Source: Betaproteobacteria bacterium
Lineage (GTDB): Bacteria; Pseudomonadota; Gammaproteobacteria; Burkholderiales; Burkholderiaceae_C
DNA: 7,832 bases
Assembly: GCA_009927195.1 (NCBI GenBank)
Contig: RFNL01000415.1
Location: forward strand, 1-7,832
Direction of reading: 5' to 3'
Below, in pieces: positions 5,895 through 7,832 of this stretch. Every line of letters begins with the position of its first letter. The first letter of the stretch is position 1. The notes beneath the pieces were generated by a model. It made no database searches. It saw nothing but the letters and a program-made list of their open reading frames with translations, and was not told the origin of the DNA. The position numbers and the translations under genes are program-made.

Positions 5895-7517
5895 ATGAAC
5901 TTTCACGACCAAAACCCCTATACATCGACCCGATTGCCCGTTTTCGCGCGCAATGCGGTGTCAACCTCCCATCCCTTGGCTGCGCAAGCGGGTTTGCGCA
6001 TGATGTGGCAAGGCGGTAATGCGGTCGATGCGTCGATTGCAGCAGCGGCTGTGCTGACCGTCACCGAGCCGGTGAGCAACGGCCTGGGGTCAGACGCGTT
6101 TTGTATTTTGTGGGATGGTCAGCAGTTGCATGGACTGAATGCCTCTGGACAGGCACCACAGGCATGGACACCGGCTTACTTTCAGTCCAAATACGGCTCT
6201 GCGGTCACCACACCACCCCAACGCGGCATGGATTCGGTCACCATTCCTGGTGCGGTAGCGGCCTGGGTCGCATTGAGCGAGCGCTTTGGCAAGTTGCCCT
6301 TTGAGGACTTGCTGCAACCGGCCATCGAGATCGCCGAGCGGGGTTATTTATTGCCGGTGGTGGTGCAGCAAAAATGGGCGGCGGCCACGCCTGAATTGCA
6401 ATCTTTGCCCGGTTTTGCACAAAGCTTTTTACCCTGGGGTCGTGCACCCCGGATGGGCGAGTTGTTCAAGTTCCCGGCCGCTGCGCGTGGCCTGCGATTG
6501 ATCGCGCAATCCAAGGGGCAGGCCTTTTACAGCGGCGAAATTGCCCAAGCCTTGGCGCGTTTTTCCAATGACAACGGTGGCAGTCATCGGGTGAGCGATT
6601 TCGCCCAATTCAAACCCGAGTGGGTCACGCCGCTGGCCAAAAATTACCGCCAGCACACCTTGCACGAAATTCCCCCCAATGGCCAGGGCATAGCCGCTCA
6701 AGTGGCCTTGGGCATCTTGGATCATTTCGACCTGGCCAGCTTGCCCGTCGATGGCGTGGCTTCGCAGCATCTGCAAATTGAAGCCATGAAACTGGCTTTT
6801 GCCGATGTCTACCGTTTTGTGGCCGAGCGCGGGGCGATGGAGGTCAGCAGCGAGCAAATGCTTGACAGCGCCTATCTGGCCCAACGGGCCAAACTCATCG
6901 ACCTCCATCGTGCGCAATCGTTTGGCGCGGGCAATCCAGTCAAGGGCGGCACGGTCTACCTCACTGCTGCCGATGAAAATGGCATGATGGTCAGCTTCAT
7001 CCAAAGCAATTACATGGGTTTTGGCTCGGGTTGTGTTGAACCGACTTATGGCATCAGTTTGCAAAATCGTGGACATGGCTTCAGCGTGTCGACCGACACG
7101 CCCAATCAAGCCAATTTGGTCGCGCCTGGCAAGCGGCCTTTCCACACCATCATCCCGGCTTTCCTGAGCCAAGGCGGTCAACCGGTGATGAGCTTTGGGG
7201 TCATGGGTGGCAATATGCAACCCCAGGGTCATTTGCAAACCTTGGTGCGCATGCTCGATCACCAACAAAACCCACAAGCGGCTTGTGATGCACCGCGCTG
7301 GCGCTTCAATCAGGGCTTGGAGATCAATGTCGAATCCAGCATGAACCCGCACACCGTTCAAGGCCTCAAAGACCTGGGTCATCAGATCGATGTGATCAAC
7401 GATAGCTACCAAGACTTTGGTGCCGGCCAATTCATTTGGCGCGTTGGTCAGCCCCAGGTGGAGGGCTATATGGTGGCCAGTGATCCGCGCCGAGACGGTT
7501 TGGCCGCGGGGTTTTGA
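5895..7517 (+). CDS. Gamma-glutamyltransferase-family protein (YwrD-like), cytoplasmic, altered substrate pocket
   Basis: A 540-residue member of the self-processing GGT family (Ntn hydrolases), near the usual length. Family blocks seen: GGNAVDASIAAAAVLTVTEP (40-59) with SNGLGSD after it, SVTIPGAVAAW (114-124), then GGTVYLTAADENG (351-363), NYMGFGSG (372-379) and GVMGGNMQPQGH (435-446). Thr353 matches the catalytic Thr391 of E. coli GGT, so autocleavage would give chains of about 352 and 188 residues. There is no signal peptide, unlike periplasmic GGTs. Several gamma-glutamyl-binding residues differ: the Arg114 position is S84, the Ser462-Ser463 pair becomes H417-T418, and the Asp433 position is H394 or G395. 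It resembles the YwrD branch more than classical glutathione hydrolases, so the substrate is uncertain. ATG at 5895 fits the N-terminus (TSRLPVFARNAVSTSHPLA-like); it has no Shine-Dalgarno. Its stop overlaps the next gene. Confidence 0.85.
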   Translation: MNFHDQNPYTSTRLPVFARNAVSTSHPLAAQAGLRMMWQGGNAVDASIAAAAVLTVTEPVSNGLGSDAFCILWDGQQLHGLNASGQAPQAWTPAYFQSKYGSAVTTPPQRGMDSVTIPGAVAAWVALSERFGKLPFEDLLQPAIEIAERGYLLPVVVQQKWAAATPELQSLPGFAQSFLPWGRAPRMGELFKFPAAARGLRLIAQSKGQAFYSGEIAQALARFSNDNGGSHRVSDFAQFKPEWVTPLAKNYRQHTLHEIPPNGQGIAAQVALGILDHFDLASLPVDGVASQHLQIEAMKLAFADVYRFVAERGAMEVSSEQMLDSAYLAQRAKLIDLHRAQSFGAGNPVKGGTVYLTAADENGMMVSFIQSNYMGFGSGCVEPTYGISLQNRGHGFSVSTDTPNQANLVAPGKRPFHTIIPAFLSQGGQPVMSFGVMGGNMQPQGHLQTLVRMLDHQQNPQAACDAPRWRFNQGLEINVESSMNPHTVQGLKDLGHQIDVINDSYQDFGAGQFIWRVGQPQVEGYMVASDPRRDGLAAGF

Positions 7518-7832
7518 TGCCCACCGCCAGCGGCTTGATGCTGGCGCTGATCGGGGCCATTGCATTCAGTGGCAAAGCCATCATCGTCAAATTGGCCTAT
7601 CGGCATGGGGTGGATGCGGTCACGCTCATCATGTACCGCATGGTCATGGCTTTCCCATTTTTTGTGTTGCTGGCCTGGTGGGCTTCGCGCCAGGACCATG
7701 CGCGGGCCAACCCGCTGACGCGGCGAGATGTGGGATCGATATTTGCATTGGGCTTCATCGGGTATTACTTTTCCAGTTACCTGGATTTTTTGGGCTTGCA
7801 ATACATCAGCGCCAGCTTGGAGCGGCTGATCC
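7517..7832 (+). CDS. EamA/DMT-family membrane transporter, N-terminal part cut by window edge
   Basis: ATG at 7517 shares its A with the TGA of the preceding gene (TGATG), a one-base overlap typical of coupled translation; GGGG at 7508-7511 may act as a weak ribosome binding site. The 105 visible residues start with a hydrophobic segment (GLMLALIGAIAFSGKAIIVK, residues 6-25). A second segment follows at about 39-56 (after VDAVTLIMYR), and a third begins at about 75 (SIFALGFIGYYFSSYLDFLG). The pattern of AIAFSGKAI, a YR before helix two, and LGLQYISASLERLI is characteristic of EamA/DMT 10-helix exporters for amino acids or other metabolites. No stop is reached, so about two thirds of the protein should lie beyond the edge. 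The co-directional overlap with the GGT-family gene suggests a joint role, but the substrate is unknown. Confidence 0.85.
   Translation, partial: MPTASGLMLALIGAIAFSGKAIIVKLAYRHGVDAVTLIMYRMVMAFPFFVLLAWWASRQDHARANPLTRRDVGSIFALGFIGYYFSSYLDFLGLQYISASLERLI

Noticed and set aside
6429..7565. Long minus-strand open frame of 378 codons opposite the GGT-family gene
   Set aside because: It is a mirror of a well-supported coding gene in a GC-rich genome with biased third positions. The translation shows no family motif and no upstream ribosome binding site was evident.
1..7832. Search for a defence system, CRISPR array, prophage or transposon
   Set aside because: All genes fall into housekeeping, transport or metabolic families. 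I saw no direct repeats with spacers, no integrase or transposase motifs, no attachment-site duplication and no shift in base composition.

Overview
The window looks like a piece of a betaproteobacterial chromosome, most likely Burkholderiales and probably Comamonadaceae. The evidence is the moderately high GC content, heavy use of TTG leucine codons, and the gene families present: an RpfE-type protein directly upstream of recJ, a tripartite tricarboxylate (TTT) transporter pair, and a LolC/E-type permease. The genus assignment is inference. All genes are on the + strand except the fragment at the left edge, they are tightly packed, and no gene-free stretch exceeds about 125 bases. I see no tRNA, rRNA, CRISPR array, insertion sequence, integrase or other mobile-element signature.

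Left block (1-3637). The 5' end of a lipoprotein-releasing permease gene (lolC/lolE type) runs leftward out of the window. Back to back with it, only about 11 bases away, begins a rightward unit: an RpfE-type protein often labelled phosphoglycerate mutase, then recJ (start overlaps the previous stop as ATGA), then a small spermidine-synthase-like Rossmann protein whose Shine-Dalgarno overlaps the recJ stop. The spacing implies co-transcription and translational coupling. RecJ is a complete, motif-intact single-strand 5'-3' exonuclease.

Middle block (3638-5835). A 119-base intergenic region holds a near-perfect 12-base palindrome (possible GntR-type operator), a terminator-like hairpin and a strong Shine-Dalgarno. 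It leads into tctB and tctA, the small and large membrane subunits of a TTT carboxylate transporter. No periplasmic binding protein (TctC) gene is present beside them. The tctA gene is followed by two hairpins, the second a textbook intrinsic terminator with a TTCG loop and seven T residues.

Right block (5836-7832). A short intergenic region carries a promoter-like pair and an inverted repeat just before a gamma-glutamyltransferase-family gene. The candidate -10 lies so close to the ATG, with no Shine-Dalgarno, that a leaderless mRNA is plausible. The protein has no signal peptide and keeps the catalytic threonine but lacks several residues that bind the gamma-glutamyl group in classical GGT. 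Its stop overlaps the start of an EamA/DMT-type membrane transporter that is cut by the right edge.

I found no convincing new multi-gene system. The most useful leads are the altered GGT-family active site, the possible leaderless start, the degenerate SpeE-like protein tied to recJ, and the orphan TctBA pair.
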